A stretch of 64,000 nt of DNA from Paramarasmius palmivorus (taxonomy: Eukaryota > Basidiomycota > Agaricomycetes > Agaricales > Marasmiaceae). Made by a program: the position numbers and the translations under genes. The notes below the pieces were generated by a model, which saw only the letters and a program-made list of their open reading frames with translations, searched no databases and had not been told where the DNA came from. The DNA is taken from positions 367,502 to 431,501 of the forward strand of contig JAYKXP010000042.1 in NCBI GenBank assembly GCA_037176845.1. Reading direction: 5' to 3'. Below, piece after piece: positions 1 through 12,686 of this stretch; the first letter of the stretch is position 1, and every line of letters starts with the position of its first letter.

Positions 1-218
1 GGGCACCAACGTTTCGACTCTGACATTATCGTCCTCAGGAGGTATGTAAACTCACATGGAAATAGGTTCCTTCGCTGGTGCCGGTGGTGGTGGTTCCTAC
101 TTCGTTATTCGAGGTGGCTGCTATAAACCCAAAGAGAGTGTACACATGTTTGAATCGTTAATACATTAGAATCATTAACTATTCCTCTTTTTCAATTTAT
201 ACCTTCCACATTCGCCCT

Positions 219-2565
219 TTAGCAACCAGAAGGAACCGACGAAGAGTCGACATAGCTGGCAGCACTGGTACCGAGACCCTTGCTGGCAAATGCTCTCCAG
301 AGCAGGCAGCGGTTGGCACCACCGTATCTGTTCTGGTCGGCCTGGATCCATGCATCACGGGCAGTGACAAATGTGGGGTTGCAAGGCTGAAGAGCCAATG
401 CATCGACGAGCAAGTGTAGGAAGACGACATTTCCTTGCGAGCCGGAGGCGCTAGTACGAGCAGTCGATGACCAGCCGTGCTCAGCGACGAGGGCTGCGTA
501 GACGTTGTGGAGTGTGTTGGCCCTATCAGCAGTCAAATTAGTAGCTGCAAGGGCTCAACAAAATTAAGTACTTACCAGATCTCTCCGATGGCTAAAGTGA
601 TTAGATGATGAAATCAGCAAGAGATATCAACTCGATTCTTGGAAGGTACGCACAGTGTACACTGGTCAAGCCACGGACGTTTGAGTACCTGAGGTTGTTG
701 ACAGAGGTTGAAGTCGAGTATGGCCTGGAGCGGATACCACCAGCATCGTTGGTGACCCATGCGCCCAAGGCAAAGTCGTGAACAGTGGCAGAGGAAGTGT
801 GCGAGAACCAGCTTTAGACGAACAAACAGTCAGGTACGCTTTCCTCGGGAGTGTGGGACTTACTTGGCAACAGTGTCAGACCAACCCTCACCCAAGCCAC
901 GGGATTCAGTAGTCTGCAAGCAACGACCAGTGCCACCACCGGTCATACGGTTCGTAAGACCGTGTGTAACTTCATGGATGGGGATGTCGTTCTCCAAAGA
1001 TCCGTCACGTCTCACCTAATCAAACTTTAGTCAGTATCAATCTAACGGACTTATGGGAGTGAATGAGCTCACGCTAGTAAGAGTCCAGACGTACATGCGG
1101 CAAGTTCCCGATTGGCCACTGCCGAAAAATGATTAGAACCTTGAGGATGAAAGGTGAATGTTCATCTACTTACTCGGGTGGAGTGGCAAAGTTGGCGTTG
1201 TTGGTGCCAGAGGAGTCTTGAACGCTCATGAGCACTCGGTCATTGCCCGAGCCACCATTGCCGAAGTTGTTGTTCTGGAAGTTGTACGCGGATTCGGTCC
1301 AACCGTACAGGTAAAGGGTGTCGTGGTAAGCGTTGATGATGTAGAAGGCGTTGGTACGTGCTGCGTCAACATTCTGGCCTGAGGTTGGGGCAACTGTAGG
1401 GTCGTAGGTGTAAACGAAGTTTAGGCCGCTGCTGGATTGAGATGTAGTTGCTGATTGGGAGCCCTTGTAGGCAATGACGTTGTTTCCGCTGTTTAGACAG
1501 ATCAGATAGAATACGAGACTCAAGATCAGATGACGGACGCAGTAACAGTAGTGCTGGTGGTGCCATCACTGTGCCATCCCTGGGGAGAAGCGGATGTGAT
1601 CTGGGGGTTGGTGAGTGTCTCTAGACCCTCGGTAACATCGACTTTCTGGATAGGAAGAACTTTGTACTAGAAAGTCATGCGGATTCAGATCCCAACCTCG
1701 CCAAAGCGAAGACGTGTAGGCTCACCGATGCGTCGGCCACGAAGTCGGTGACCGAGATCAGCTCACCAGAGTGAGCATCGACGTAAGCTTCATACCAAGT
1801 GTTCTCTTCGATGTTCTGCACCTGGAAAACGTGTACAAGGGCAGAGCTGCCATCGGAAAGAGCAAGGTACTCGAGAGTAGGCTCAATCTCGTTCTTCTTG
1901 CCTTCAAGGGCCTCCTCAACCTTGGCAATGACTGTGTTGACATCGACCGTCGGAGTAGAGTCAGCAGCATTAGCTGTATACACCAAATTAGTATTAAGCA
2001 CAAATGCCACTAATCGCAGTACATACCGGTGTCAACGAATGACTGTCCGAAAGCAACGACCTTGCTGTCCTTGAATGCAACGTTGGCAACCGCGTTTGCG
2101 AAAGGAATACCGTTCTGTTCATGGTAAGTCCGTAAGCGATACATTCTCAAAATGGTAAGATCAGAAACTCACATGGAACTGCTTGACATATCCGAATTCG
2201 CCTTCTTCGGTGGCATAGCCAGATTTGAATCCCAAAGCAGCTTCGTCAATGTTCAACTGAGAGGAAACGAAGGAAACGGTCTGTTCCTCGAGGCTGGGTT
2301 TGACGAGCGAGAGAGGAAGCTCGACTCCGGTACCAAAAGTCTAAGGGCAACCGTAATCAGCGCAACGCCATGGAAACGTTATTTGAATAATCACCTTATA
2401 GTCGGTTTGTGGGTGGAATGCCTCGACCGCCAAACCACGACGTCCAATCTGCACGGTGTGGTGTGTACTGTGCTTGGTTGAGACAGGATAGGGAGTAGCG
2501 TTTCCGAAAGACGCGTATAAGACGGCCAGAAGCACAGAGGAGAAGAATTTGTTGAAGGCGACCAT
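219..2565 (-). CDS. M36 fungalysin extracellular metalloprotease
   Basis: Secreted zinc metalloendopeptidase of the fungalysin (M36) family, spliced from at least seven exons. The chosen ATG (2563-2565) begins a hydrophobic signal peptide ([19 protein letters not shown]), preferred over an in-frame upstream codon at 2676. An FTP-type propeptide follows ([39 protein letters not shown]). The catalytic exon holds the HEVTH zinc motif at 963-977, then [10 protein letters not shown] and the downstream glutamate region [12 protein letters not shown]. The last exon encodes [14 protein letters not shown] and ends at a TAA at 219-221. Introns are short GT-AG, and one exon (576-591) is only 16 nt and encodes SIGEIW. 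A broken paralogue lies at 37.1-38.5 kb. In the family such enzymes digest extracellular protein such as elastin, keratin or plant and animal matrix. The substrate cannot be read from sequence. All active-site residues seen are intact. Confidence 0.93.
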
Positions 2566-4790
2566 GTTGTCAAATGCGACCTGTTGGTACTCTGAGAGTT
2601 CTACGCTGGCGCTGGCACTTGGACTCGGAGATCCTGAAGAAAGGACGACTTCCTCTCTGCCTTTTATTTCATCCAACGGTGCTGTATTTTGTAAGGTTTC
2701 TCTCGGCTAGGCATGATTCCTATAGAAAGGCGTTATTCATCCGCGCGCGAACAGGTCTTGGCGAACTCACCTCACAGATGGCACACGGACTTCCAGATAA
2801 AGCGGTCGAGGTCGTGTAAGTGATCCCTTCGTCGTAATGATCACCGGACGATTGTATCGCGGTGGCGGCGTTAGCTCCGTTCGAAATCGGTGGAAGGGAG
2901 GTGCTTGTTGTAGCGAGCAAGATGGTATGAATGCAACCAAGGATGTGAAAGTCGGAAGGCTGCAAACTATCGCTGAATGTATCATTCGGAACGTCGTTAA
3001 TCTCAATAACACCGTAGCCATTGATTTCGAGGCACCTAGAAGCACATTCCAAAGTCTTGGAAGATGGAGGAACATGTTGAAAACACAAAGTACGGAGGTA
3101 AGGCTATGCCCGAAGTGGGCTAGAGTATGGGGACATAGTCTTGGGTAAAGACCTTGGCTTTTCGTATCCGAAGATCAAGTCGTAGATTGATTATTTGAGG
3201 AGCGTTGAATAGTGGTATCTGTGCGATAAGGCGGGTTGCAAGCGCATGTAAAGTTACACGGGCCAATCAACCGAAGCATGAACGGCAAGTATGACGCGAA
3301 CTAGTATCATTTCCATATCAATTTCGGTCAGCTAAGGGGCATAAAACCGTGTGGTCGACTTACATAGTCGCGTGCTCATTGTTGAATTCGTCAACTAGGG
3401 CGATGGCGGCGTTGCCGGAGCGTCATGTGGACGGATTCTACAGAGAGTGCCGGAAAATACGATATATTGCATCGTGGCTCTAACCGATAATGCAAGCTGA
3501 GGTCAATCAGAACCTAATATTTGTGCGGGCATGCCGGCGCTGCGCAGGCGCTACCATTGCAGCACCTGATCTGGGTTCCACCTGTACTCTCTAGTCAGCA
3601 ATATCATAGACCGGAATGCGCCAACGCGAATGTACCTTGACCACTCGGACCTTTTGTGTGTTACGATTGAGATAACATTGTCCTGTGCTGGAAATCGCCG
3701 ATAACTGGGTGCCTGAGCATCGAGTTCGCGTCGTATGATCCACTAGAAGGCATCTTATCAGCGACATCGTGACGGGGGAAATGGATGAACTGACCGAGCA
3801 ATACTGATTGGGGGACCTCGAGTCGTGTGTAAATGTCTATGTAACCTCAACATCTCCACTACCCGTAAACCATCCTCTTTTTCGCCTCTACCCTGTCTGT
3901 TCACAGTCTGCAACCTCCCTCTTCGTGAGGAAATGTCGTATCGGCAAAACACCCATTTTCAGCAGACCTCCCAGAACCGGTCGTTTTGCCTTTGGGGTTC
4001 GCTACTTCTTCGTGGCTTCTGTTCAGAATCTTGCAAGAGCGTCGTCATAGGAAAGCCTAGGGTATTTGAAGACCGATGCAAGGGGTTACAACGGACGAGG
4101 GAATAGGCAAGATTATGAAAAATGGTTAGGGTTTTAAATGACGCGTTGACGACGAGTGCGGTACACAGCGAATGCGAACCTGAACTATACCTAATGCAGG
4201 CTAATGGTCGACACTCCAGTCAAACGCATTCACAATGGGTGAATGAGAGCGTCGTTGTGAGTGACTACATCAGCAGCATACAGCCTCGAAAACTCTTGGG
4301 TAAAGAACATCTTTTAATTCTTGTAAACTACTACACTTCTTCCATTACTATATACAATCCGACGGACTTTGGAGATGCTGACTGAACGGAGGGGGGTTAA
4401 ATATGTACACAGGTCAGAGCCTGAGAGGTAAAGAGATGAAGCTAGCTATTACGACACGAGTTAAAAAGAGAGATAGGTACTTATTTTAAATGGGGAGAGG
4501 TTTAAGGTAACGTGGTTTGGTTTTCTTCTATCCGATATGCAGGTGGACGACTGGGATGGCTAAATGCAAGACGCGGGGAGTAAAAGAGAATGACTATAGC
4601 GCGTGAGGAGCAGAAGCATGAATGGGGAAGATAGAACGGCGGCAACGATATCACTGATCAGAAAAACATCACAGAAAATAAGGAAGGTGATACGGGTTAA
4701 AGCAAATGCTACCCCATCAACACGAAACCCAACCAAAGAAAGACGGTGGTCCATGGCCGAAAGAAAGATAAAGGAATGAATAGTGCCGTT
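2566..4790. other. Intergenic, no supported gene
   Basis: About 2.2 kb between the fungalysin start and the bZIP 3' end. Open frames occur on both strands (for example 2720-3088 minus and 3808-4106 plus) but all are short. They overlap each other, match no family I know and are not connected by convincing splice sites. The first few hundred bases probably hold the fungalysin promoter and 5' UTR, and the last part the bZIP 3' UTR. Confidence 0.5.
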
Positions 4791-7783
4791 CTAATGCTTC
4801 TTCCCCAGACTCAAAGTCTTCATCTTCTCCTCTAACATTGACGTCAAACACGTGTCCTCCTTCTTGGCGTCTTCCTGAGCCTTCCTCGCTATCGATGGCG
4901 CCAAAACAGGTGATGACTGCTCCTTCTTCACCGGGGTAGGTATATCATCCAGGTCAACGACCCGAACGACTGCCTTGCCTTCGAGCACCTTGCGCACCTT
5001 ATCAGCATCCCAGGTTCTACCACTGCCGGCTCCACCAGTGAAAGCATGTGTCTTGCCAGCACCAGCAGAGGTAGGCGAAGTCGATGATCCACCGGAGAAC
5101 GCATCCCAGAATGCACTTCCCAACTTGCCCAATAACGTTTGGCTTGCTGTAGTCGCCAACGCAGCAGCATACATCATCTGCTGCTGTTGGGCACGGACCT
5201 GCTCCGGAGTCTGTTTCTTGCTGGCACCAGTGCCAGAGCCAGACGTCGTAGAGAAGGTGTGTTTGCCTGCCAATAGAGTACTGAGAGCACGAGGTGATGA
5301 AGGAGCAGAAGGGAGATTGGGCTTGTTGCTGCTGACAAAGTAGTGTGGTTTGAGCTGGCTCGCAAGACCACCAGCCATACCGCCCATCCGAAGATTGCTG
5401 TTGAAAGTAGGACTGGGCAGTACATTGCCCTTGGGTCCCAGGTTTGCATAAGGCAGATGGGGAGACGTGAGATAGGGAGAAGGATATTGGGGAGGCGTGC
5501 TGGTGACGAATGGTGAGGGTGAGGAGATCCTGTCGGGATGGTACTTGTCCTTGGGATTTGTCGACGTCGGTGAAGGAATAGAGGAAACCGATGACGCTGG
5601 TGAAGTCGGTTTCGGTGCAACCACCTCGTGATGATGGTGGCGATTGCTGTTCTGTTGAGCAGCCATCCTGGTCCAGAGTTGCATACGATATCTGTAAGCA
5701 TGCCGTCAACCAACCAGAAGTAGCGAGTATTATCGATGATACTTACGCATCCATGCTCTTCATAGTGAAAGCGTTACCTTCAACAAAGTTGTCAAACTCG
5801 CCGACCGCTGCGTTCGACCGCTCCATCTCAACATCCTCGTCCGAATTCAATGTCGGGTTCATATTCTCCTGTAACCTTCTCTTGCGTACATCAGAGGTAG
5901 CCTCTGCTGCTTGACGCTCGGCAAGAGCAGCCTCGTTGGCAGCGACGACATCCCTAACCCACTTGCTCACACTCAACTCTTCTTCGGTCCTTCTGCCAGA
6001 ACCGATCATGTTTCCGATTGAGGACAACTCAGGCATCAGCACCGTATGGACAGGAGTGATACCCCCACCGAACCCGAATCCACTGAATCCAACGCCACCC
6101 ATAACCGGTGACATGCCACCCCAGAAGGCCGCCTGTCCTGCAGTGGACACATCCTTATGGGTATTCGGCGTAACAAGGGAAGAGGAAGCCACTGACGCGG
6201 CTGAGGCTGTGTCTTTGGCAGCTGCCCTGGCAGCCAACTCTTCCGCAGCACTTCTTTCGGGTAAGGGAGCAGGAGGAGGCAGATTTAAAATCGGCACATC
6301 CTCGATGCTCAAAGCCTGGGCATTGACAGTGTTGAGGTTGACGTTCATGCCTTCACCGGCACCCTTTACCATAGACGTTGGCGACAGTAAAGAGGAGGTG
6401 GAAGTCGGGGAATGGGAAGGAATTGCGGGTTGGCGACCTTCTAAAAGGGCTTTCTTGAGAGTAGCGATTTCTTGACGAAGGGCAAGATTCTCGGACTGTG
6501 TTGACCCCAATTCGGAACGGATTGCCTGAAGTAGGCGGTCGCGTTCTGCGATGTCTAGCTCTAGAGTGTTGATGTATTCTAAAAATGTAGGCCATGAGCA
6601 ACATCCTAGAAACAAACTTGGTAAAAATAGTGATACCTTTTCGTCTGACTCTGAAGTTTCTGGCGCTAATCTTGTTCCTGAGCTGTCTCTTCTCCTTGCT
6701 CGTCATCTTCTGGAACACTTCTGGCGGAGGCCGCCAGTCCGCGGGTAAATCGTCATCGTCGTCTTTGTCATCATCGTCCGCGATGGATTCCGTCTTGCTA
6801 GCAGCTTTCTTGCTAGATGAAACGTTCTCTTTGTTCTTCGTCGTGGAAGTAGTAACAGCAGCCCCCGCAGGTGCCGTGAGTAAGGAAGAAGTGGATGTGA
6901 TTGGAACGGAGGCAGATAATGTGGCGGAAGCGGGTGAAGCTTGTTTCTTGGTCACACCACCACTCTGTACGGTTCCCTTCCGAGATTTACCGTGACCACC
7001 GACCTTGACAGGTGTGATCGTCAGAGTTGTTGACGAGTCTTGTGAAGTAGTAAAACCTTTCTTGGTTGCGCGTTTCTTTGTTGCACCTTCCGTATCCGTC
7101 TCGACAGATTCGGTAGATTCGGGAGCAACAGACCGCTGGGGTATGCTTTGCTCATCCTGAAGAGTGGAATCAGAAGGCGTGCCGACCAACTGAGGGTCTA
7201 TAGCCATCTGTTCAGGGTTGAATGTGGCGGGCGTTGACGACAAGACTGTTGAAGGATTTGGTGCACCGGCTACTGCCCGAAGGAAGTCGGATTCTCCAGA
7301 CGACATTGGTGCGAACGCGGTCGCGCTGTAGGCACCTGAACCGAAAGACAGCCCCATCCCACTTCCGCTGCCTGAGCCACTCCCACCACCACCAAGCCCC
7401 ATGCCTAACCCCCCTCCTAGAACATCTAGACCCATGCCTGGATCAATCTTCCATTCATCCCCCAAAAAGTTGAAAAGAGATGATGAAGCAGACGACCCAA
7501 ACGACCCAAATCCGTATGGATCATCCTGGATTTCGGGGAATGTATTTAGAAGAGGTTGTTGAGGCGGTGTAGTTAACAAGGATGAGGGTGATGATGCTCT
7601 TGATGAGCTGGAACGACCTGGCGAACCAGGACTTGTGCTGCTGGCATTCGATACTGCAGCTGGAGGTAATGTCGAGGATGAAGCAAAGAGTTCCGTGTTG
7701 AGGAACTCTGAAAAGTCGTTATCTGAGTTGTTTGTCATTGATGACGGGGGAGAGAGAAAGGATACTGGATTGTCGACGAGCAT
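4791..7783 (-). CDS. bZIP transcription factor, 959 residues
   Basis: Nuclear DNA-binding regulator. Three exons (7783-6637, 6578-5747, 5691-4791) join in frame to 960 codons; the introns are 58 and 55 nt with clean GT-AG ends. The first intron splits the bZIP domain. The basic region KRQLRNKISARNFRVRRK ends exon 1, and the leucine zipper (EYINTLELDIAERDRLLQAI, then LGSTQSENLALRQEIATLKK) opens exon 2. The N-terminal 380 residues are Ser/Pro/Thr-rich and acidic near the end (DDDDKDDDDDLPADWRPPP), as in activation regions. Exon 2 and exon 3 are disordered, with Gly/Phe-rich and Ser/Pro-rich stretches; the protein ends TLSLGKKH. The NKISARNFRVRRK core is the N-x-x-A-R-x-F-R pattern of fungal bZIPs. 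Target genes cannot be inferred. Confidence 0.93.
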
Positions 7784-8895
7784 GGTGATGGTGAAAGAAA
7801 AAGAAATGTGAAAAAGAATGAGGCCGCAAAGTCACTCCGCCCCCACTGCGCTCCTAAACATTCTCACGGTACCACACCGAGGAACTGACGCGGCTCTCGG
7901 CTTGCGTGTTGTTGCTGACTCATTTTTTATTCTTCCAGTTTCGATTCGTGATGCGCTCGTGGCTTGTTTCCGACCTCAACGGCAAAATTATCGTCCAAAT
8001 CATGCTCAGCTCGTCCTGGTTCTAGCAGTTTCCTTTGTGCTTTCTCGTTCTCGAATGTATCTCTTAGAACCATGTGGTCTCAGTACAGCCGTCCGTCTAA
8101 CCACTACCGCCAATTTCTTTACGTCTGGATAGGTCTTCGTGTCGAAAAGAATGTTCCAAAGGACTCTTGAAGCAAGATTTTGGACCTTCTTGAACCCAAA
8201 ACGGTTGATGGAATAGTCCCGGTACTGGCCCTGAATCTAAGGGCGCTACCCTACCTGCGGTGTGATATAACTCCTTAACCTGGTCTTCGAGTTCTTGACG
8301 AGCCATTCAACCTCGATCCCCTACATCGATGTATAGAACTGAAAGTCTATTCACTACATTCACATTTATCTTCCAGTAATCTGCTTCACGCCACGCCTCC
8401 TGACTATATCTGATGCCTTGCTACCAGCCTCGTTGCTTATACACGAGGAGAACCATCTCGCGCATAGCACCTGTTTACCTTCAATCGATGCCTCTACTCC
8501 GACTGTATCTGATACCTGCCTCGAGTAACGGAGGACCTGTTTGTAGCCATCAACCTGCTGATATATCCAGGACTCCGCTGGGAACATTTGGTACTGGACA
8601 TCAATGATGAGAAAGATCCCCCTCTCCTGCGACAGCCAATTGTCGCCGTTCATCCCGAATAGTTGTATTGCTGTATGTATCTCTACTCCGCATCTTGATG
8701 CTATACATGGCCGAGCCGTCACGCCGATGTTTTTTGGTTTCGCAATTCTACACCTTCCCGTTTCCCGCTCTCCAATGATGCCTTGGGCATCATTTTGCTG
8801 ACAGCTCATCTGTTCGATGCCTCGCCACTTAGAAGCAACTTGGCTTCGAAGGTATCTCATCGTTCAATACTTTGCTGTTGTAGTCACAGAATCAT
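7784..8895. other. Region between bZIP and F-box genes, one doubtful ORF
   Basis: The first 300-400 bases lie upstream of the bZIP start and are likely its promoter and 5' UTR. A 164-codon frame lies at 8366-8860 on the minus strand, with a 69-codon frame at 8097-8306. Neither has a recognisable domain, signal peptide or low-complexity coding character, and the plus strand is also open there. I treat them as unproven. They could be the 3' UTR of the F-box gene or a small unknown gene. Confidence 0.35.
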
Positions 8896-10308
8896 TCAAT
8901 GTTCGGCATCGCTAATGTACAGATCTAGATCAAGTGTAAAGTGAACAGGTACTACATATTCACTATACCCATGAACTTCTAGCATCCTGCGCTGGCTCGT
9001 TATCGGCAGCAAGCTCCAAAACCTATTCCTCGTCACAGCCAATCTCTCCGGCCCTATAATTTCTGGTAAACGTACGATAATCTGCGCATCGCCCGGTAAT
9101 GGCACATTTGCTAGAATTGGATCCATGGTCCGAAGGAACATGTCATTAAACCCACTTTCGATCTCCATGATGAGGTATTTCAAGTTCGGAGCCGCCATAT
9201 TCAGCTGATATAATGAGATCGCGAGTATATCTGCGGGTGAGTTAATCCCCACTGCTGACAATGTACTGCTCAGTGTAAGGCAATAATGCGTGACATTGGG
9301 CAAGCAATTGGGTTCTAGCCGATCAAATTCTATCAGGCTCAAATCGTCAAGACTACTGCCAAAGCGAAGACAAGTATACCGACTCACGAGTCATTCCAAT
9401 CCGTAGATGTGTCAACGATTTCCCTATTTTCCTGTCAACCGTCTCCAGCTGAGACTCCAGTAGCTGCAGCCTCTTCAGGTTCCCCATATCCATAGGGCAT
9501 CGCTCATGATATAACGCATCAAGGTATTCATCAGAATCGCGAACCGTAAGCATCTCCAACGTTGATGACATAGGATCCGGAACACTGACGCCATCTTCAT
9601 CCAACCTTTCATACCCTGTACGAGGAAAATTCTCCTCCTGAACAGCCTCCGACGCTGCGAGCCAGGTTCGTTCCTCAAGTATAATGCACTCTATGAGTAC
9701 GAGTTCCTTGACGTTACGGAAACGCCGTCTGCCGATGAACTCATGGAAGTAACGAATATGTTGGAAGCCAGCGCACTCTAGAGCGATGCGCTCTATGATG
9801 GAAGGTGGTTGTGCATCATTTCCGGTGTCTTCACAAGGAATATCAAAAGCCCGGAGGAAGAACTCCAAGGCCTGCATGATGTCCGACAATACGCGTATAC
9901 TTCGGTGATAGATGAAGATGTGCTGGAACCGTTTCAGTGATATTCCAGTGAGGCGTCTGAACCGAGGTATAATTCTTGATAAGGAGATGAGAAGCTTGGT
10001 ATATGAGGACCATTCTTGGGAGTAGAAGCTGAGTGTGAGGTACCGTACGAGGGGAAGGAATTTCGTTGGGAAGGTTTCAAGATCTGGTGTGTCTTTGGAT
10101 ATGTGTAGATCTATACAACATGATCTACCTCTTGAGAGCTAAGAAACGTGCGTCTGAATTGTCACTCACTATGGAAGAGTTTTTCCTGGCACTTAGAGAG
10201 ACAGGCTCGACCGGCCAATGAACACGAAAGTAAATCTGCTTTCGACTCTATATGGCCAATTATCTCCTCCAACAATTCCAGGGGCAACTGACAAACACCT
10301 CCTTCCAT
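8896..10308 (-). CDS. F-box protein with LRR-like C-terminus
   Basis: Probable substrate adaptor of an SCF ubiquitin ligase. Three exons (10308-10170, 10128-9388, 9329-8896) give 437 residues. The ATG at 10308 starts MEGGVCQLPLELLEEIIGHI, continuing ESKADLLSCSLAGRACLSKC: a classic F-box beginning LPxELLxxIIxHI. The rest is made of irregular leucine-rich segments (FLPLVRYLTLSFYS, FRNVKELVLIECII, LKRLQLLESQLE, LKYLIMEIESGF), as in the large agaricomycete F-box families. Intron 1 is only 41 nt and was picked because no other acceptor keeps the frame open; intron 2 is 58 nt. The partner substrate is unknown. Two further F-box genes, unrelated beyond the domain, lie at 45.8 and 57.7 kb. Confidence 0.82.
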
Positions 10309-10621
10309 ACTATTTGACCACCCAGGCCTCTGGAGACGAATGGTAGAGTGTATGAAGATGGCTGATGGAGATAAAGAGGATATCTACTAAGCGCCCGGCT
10401 TTCTTGTTTCCCGTTCGAACTTGGACATGCCTCTCTTCCATTGCAAACACTACTATACAAGTTTCTGTAATTGCTTACGAGTGCGCTACTATATAAAATA
10501 AACGATCCTATAATAAGTGTACTGGTCCAGGTATCAATGAACGAATGTCTACAACAAGTCCCATTATCCATTTGAAGCCCAATAAATATATAAAGAACGG
10601 CAAAGGAACTAGAGGGGGTGA
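10309..10621. other. Short intergenic gap
   Basis: About 300 bases between the F-box start and the stop of the upstream membrane-protein gene. It should contain the F-box promoter and the 3' UTR of its neighbour. A 127-codon minus-strand frame (10260-10643) overlaps both genes and has no family features, so I take it as a shadow. Confidence 0.4.
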
Positions 10622-12686
10622 TCATGACTGTCCATGGCTCCAAGCAGGATTGTAATTTGGGGGCAACACTACCTCATCTTCAACAGGCAGGGGGCCTGCG
10701 TCGGTTTCGTGTCGAATCGTTGGAGTGCGGGTGCTACTACTAGTAGCCGCTATAGGTGGCGGCGATGGCAGAGGGGATGACAGAGATGAAGGAGACGCTC
10801 TTTGTGCAGCCTTTCCCAATGGTGACGGAATATGTGACCGGCTATCCATTCCAGATGGTAATATCTGTGAAGAGGTAAAGGTTCCTGCTTCAAAAGGCTG
10901 TGCTCGGCCCTTATATCCATAAGACTGGGATGTACCGGCGTCATTCGTGAAGCTGCGTATGTGGCTCGAACTTGAAAAGGAATCAAAGCGAGAGCGGGAA
11001 GGGGAAATATCAGAATCACGATCTGAATTTAACATAAAAGGTACGATGTGGCCCGCTATTATAATAATTGATGAGTTACGCCTAGATCATGAAGACCACG
11101 CTTACTGGAAACAGGCGAATATTTCGCATCTCTCGAAGCGAGTGGTGACTGAGAGCCTTTTCCCCTGTTGATTCAGGTTGAGCATAAAGAACTGCTTACA
11201 CAGAGCAATACCATACCTTCGTCTGCAGCAGAAGAAAAGCAACGCCAGTATAAGGATGGCAAACACTCCACCACCAGCCTGATGGCATAAAGTGTCAAAC
11301 ATTATCACGGTCATTTTGAAAGCCGACTTACAGCAATGCCAGCAAGAGCACCTGTACTCAAGCCCCGATTTCCACCACCAGAACTCGAAGAACCGTTATT
11401 TCCGGTCCCGCTGCCACCGTTGCCGGTGGTACTATTGCTTCCCGACCCATTTCCATCCGCTGAGCCGGTGTTATTAGCTGGAGCTTTACTACTGGGATTT
11501 AGTTATTCCGCTGATACTGCTCTGTCTTGAGGCCCACCTTGCGCCTTCTGCATCAACAATCCGGACCTGGTACGGGTTTGTTATTCCGGTGATGGTATGA
11601 AGTCATATCAAAGCATACCTTTGCAACATCGAAATATTTCCCCTGCTCCAGATTCTGAAGAGCTATCTGATACGTCTGTGTACGATCAAGACCAGATGCC
11701 CAATAGATGAGATTGTCGTACGACAGCCACTTTGATGTTCCGTTGAAGGTAAGGGTACCAGATGAATCACCTCCAGACCCGGTCATCGACACGAAATAGG
11801 TACCATGATCATAATTCACGGAACCGAATACGAATATAGCCACGCTGTGCCAAATATCAGTCCTGTGCCACTGGAATGATTGATACTAAGAAAGGTGGGA
11901 AGGACGTACGCGTTTGTAGTGTGAAAATAAAGTATTGATCCCGCAGCGGTAGTGTCAACCCGCGGGTGTGTTTCACGATCGTGGATAGTGCTGAAGGTAC
12001 CGGGATTGTTCATTGAGAAATAAGTACTATTCAAAGCTGGTGTGCCATCGCTGTTCATTCCAGGACCAACAGCCGCAATATCGAACTCCTTGATCGAGGT
12101 ACTAAATTGACCGGATGAGCCACTACTTCTGGCGTTGAGATAAATCAGATCACGCACCCTTTGACGGCCTCTGTTATTGTCGCAGAGCTCACATTGAGCT
12201 GCTGAGCCTGTGTCAACTTCAGCGACAGCGTATGCCCTTTATACTCCAGCCCAGCATAACTCGCCAACTTCCCATCACTAGGGTCCCCCGCAGCTGCATC
12301 TCCTCCGTCCAAAGAGGTCGTATAGGCACCTGCAGTTCCAGAGCCAAAGATATCAATGGCCGTTCCCGTGAAGCTAATGTCAAAACCGGCTCCCTGCATC
12401 ATCGTACTATGAAGTGATTGGCCCGCGCCGACATTGTCCTTTTGGTGCGAAGTATCGTACGAGCTGTCTGGACTATCCGCAAAAAATGACTTCCACGATG
12501 TATTGAGGTCTTCGCCTTCACGGTGTGGTAGATAGACGAATAAGGGTGACGCGTCAGAGACCGTCAAATTGTAGGAGTCGGCCATAGCGACCTCAGGATG
12601 GTGGTGGACAGAAGCAGGACCGTATGCGAGGAGCTGTGAAAATAACGGGAGCAATGTGCGACGATTACGATAAGAGAGGTTTTCAT
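10622..12686 (-). CDS. Single-pass membrane protein with Ser/Pro-rich cytosolic tail
   Basis: Cell-surface type protein of unknown function, in an architecture common in agaricomycetes. Exons encode an extracellular region with many N-glycosylation sequons (SYNLTVSDASPLFVYLP; GAGFDISFTGTAIDIFGSGT; TYFVSMTGSGGDSSGTLTF). A single transmembrane helix follows (VFAILILALLFFCC, stop-transfer RRR, near 11,240-11,280). The serine-rich tail ends at 10622 (PPNYNPAWSHGQS). The helix is preceded by Ser/Gly-rich linker exons at 11,340-11,540. The start is uncertain. ATG 12684-12686 (MKTSLI) gives a signal-like start only if a 34-nt intron is removed; otherwise translation could begin at a Met near 12,580, within SYNLTV's exon. 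No enzymatic domain is seen. Sensor or adhesion roles are possible but not shown. Confidence 0.75.

Noticed and set aside
5017..5709. 230-codon minus frame inside the bZIP third exon
   Set aside because: It is an alternative frame of the bZIP coding exon, with Cys/Ser-rich shadow composition.
5936..6475. 179-codon plus-strand frame
   Set aside because: It is antisense to the second bZIP exon and shows no independent features.
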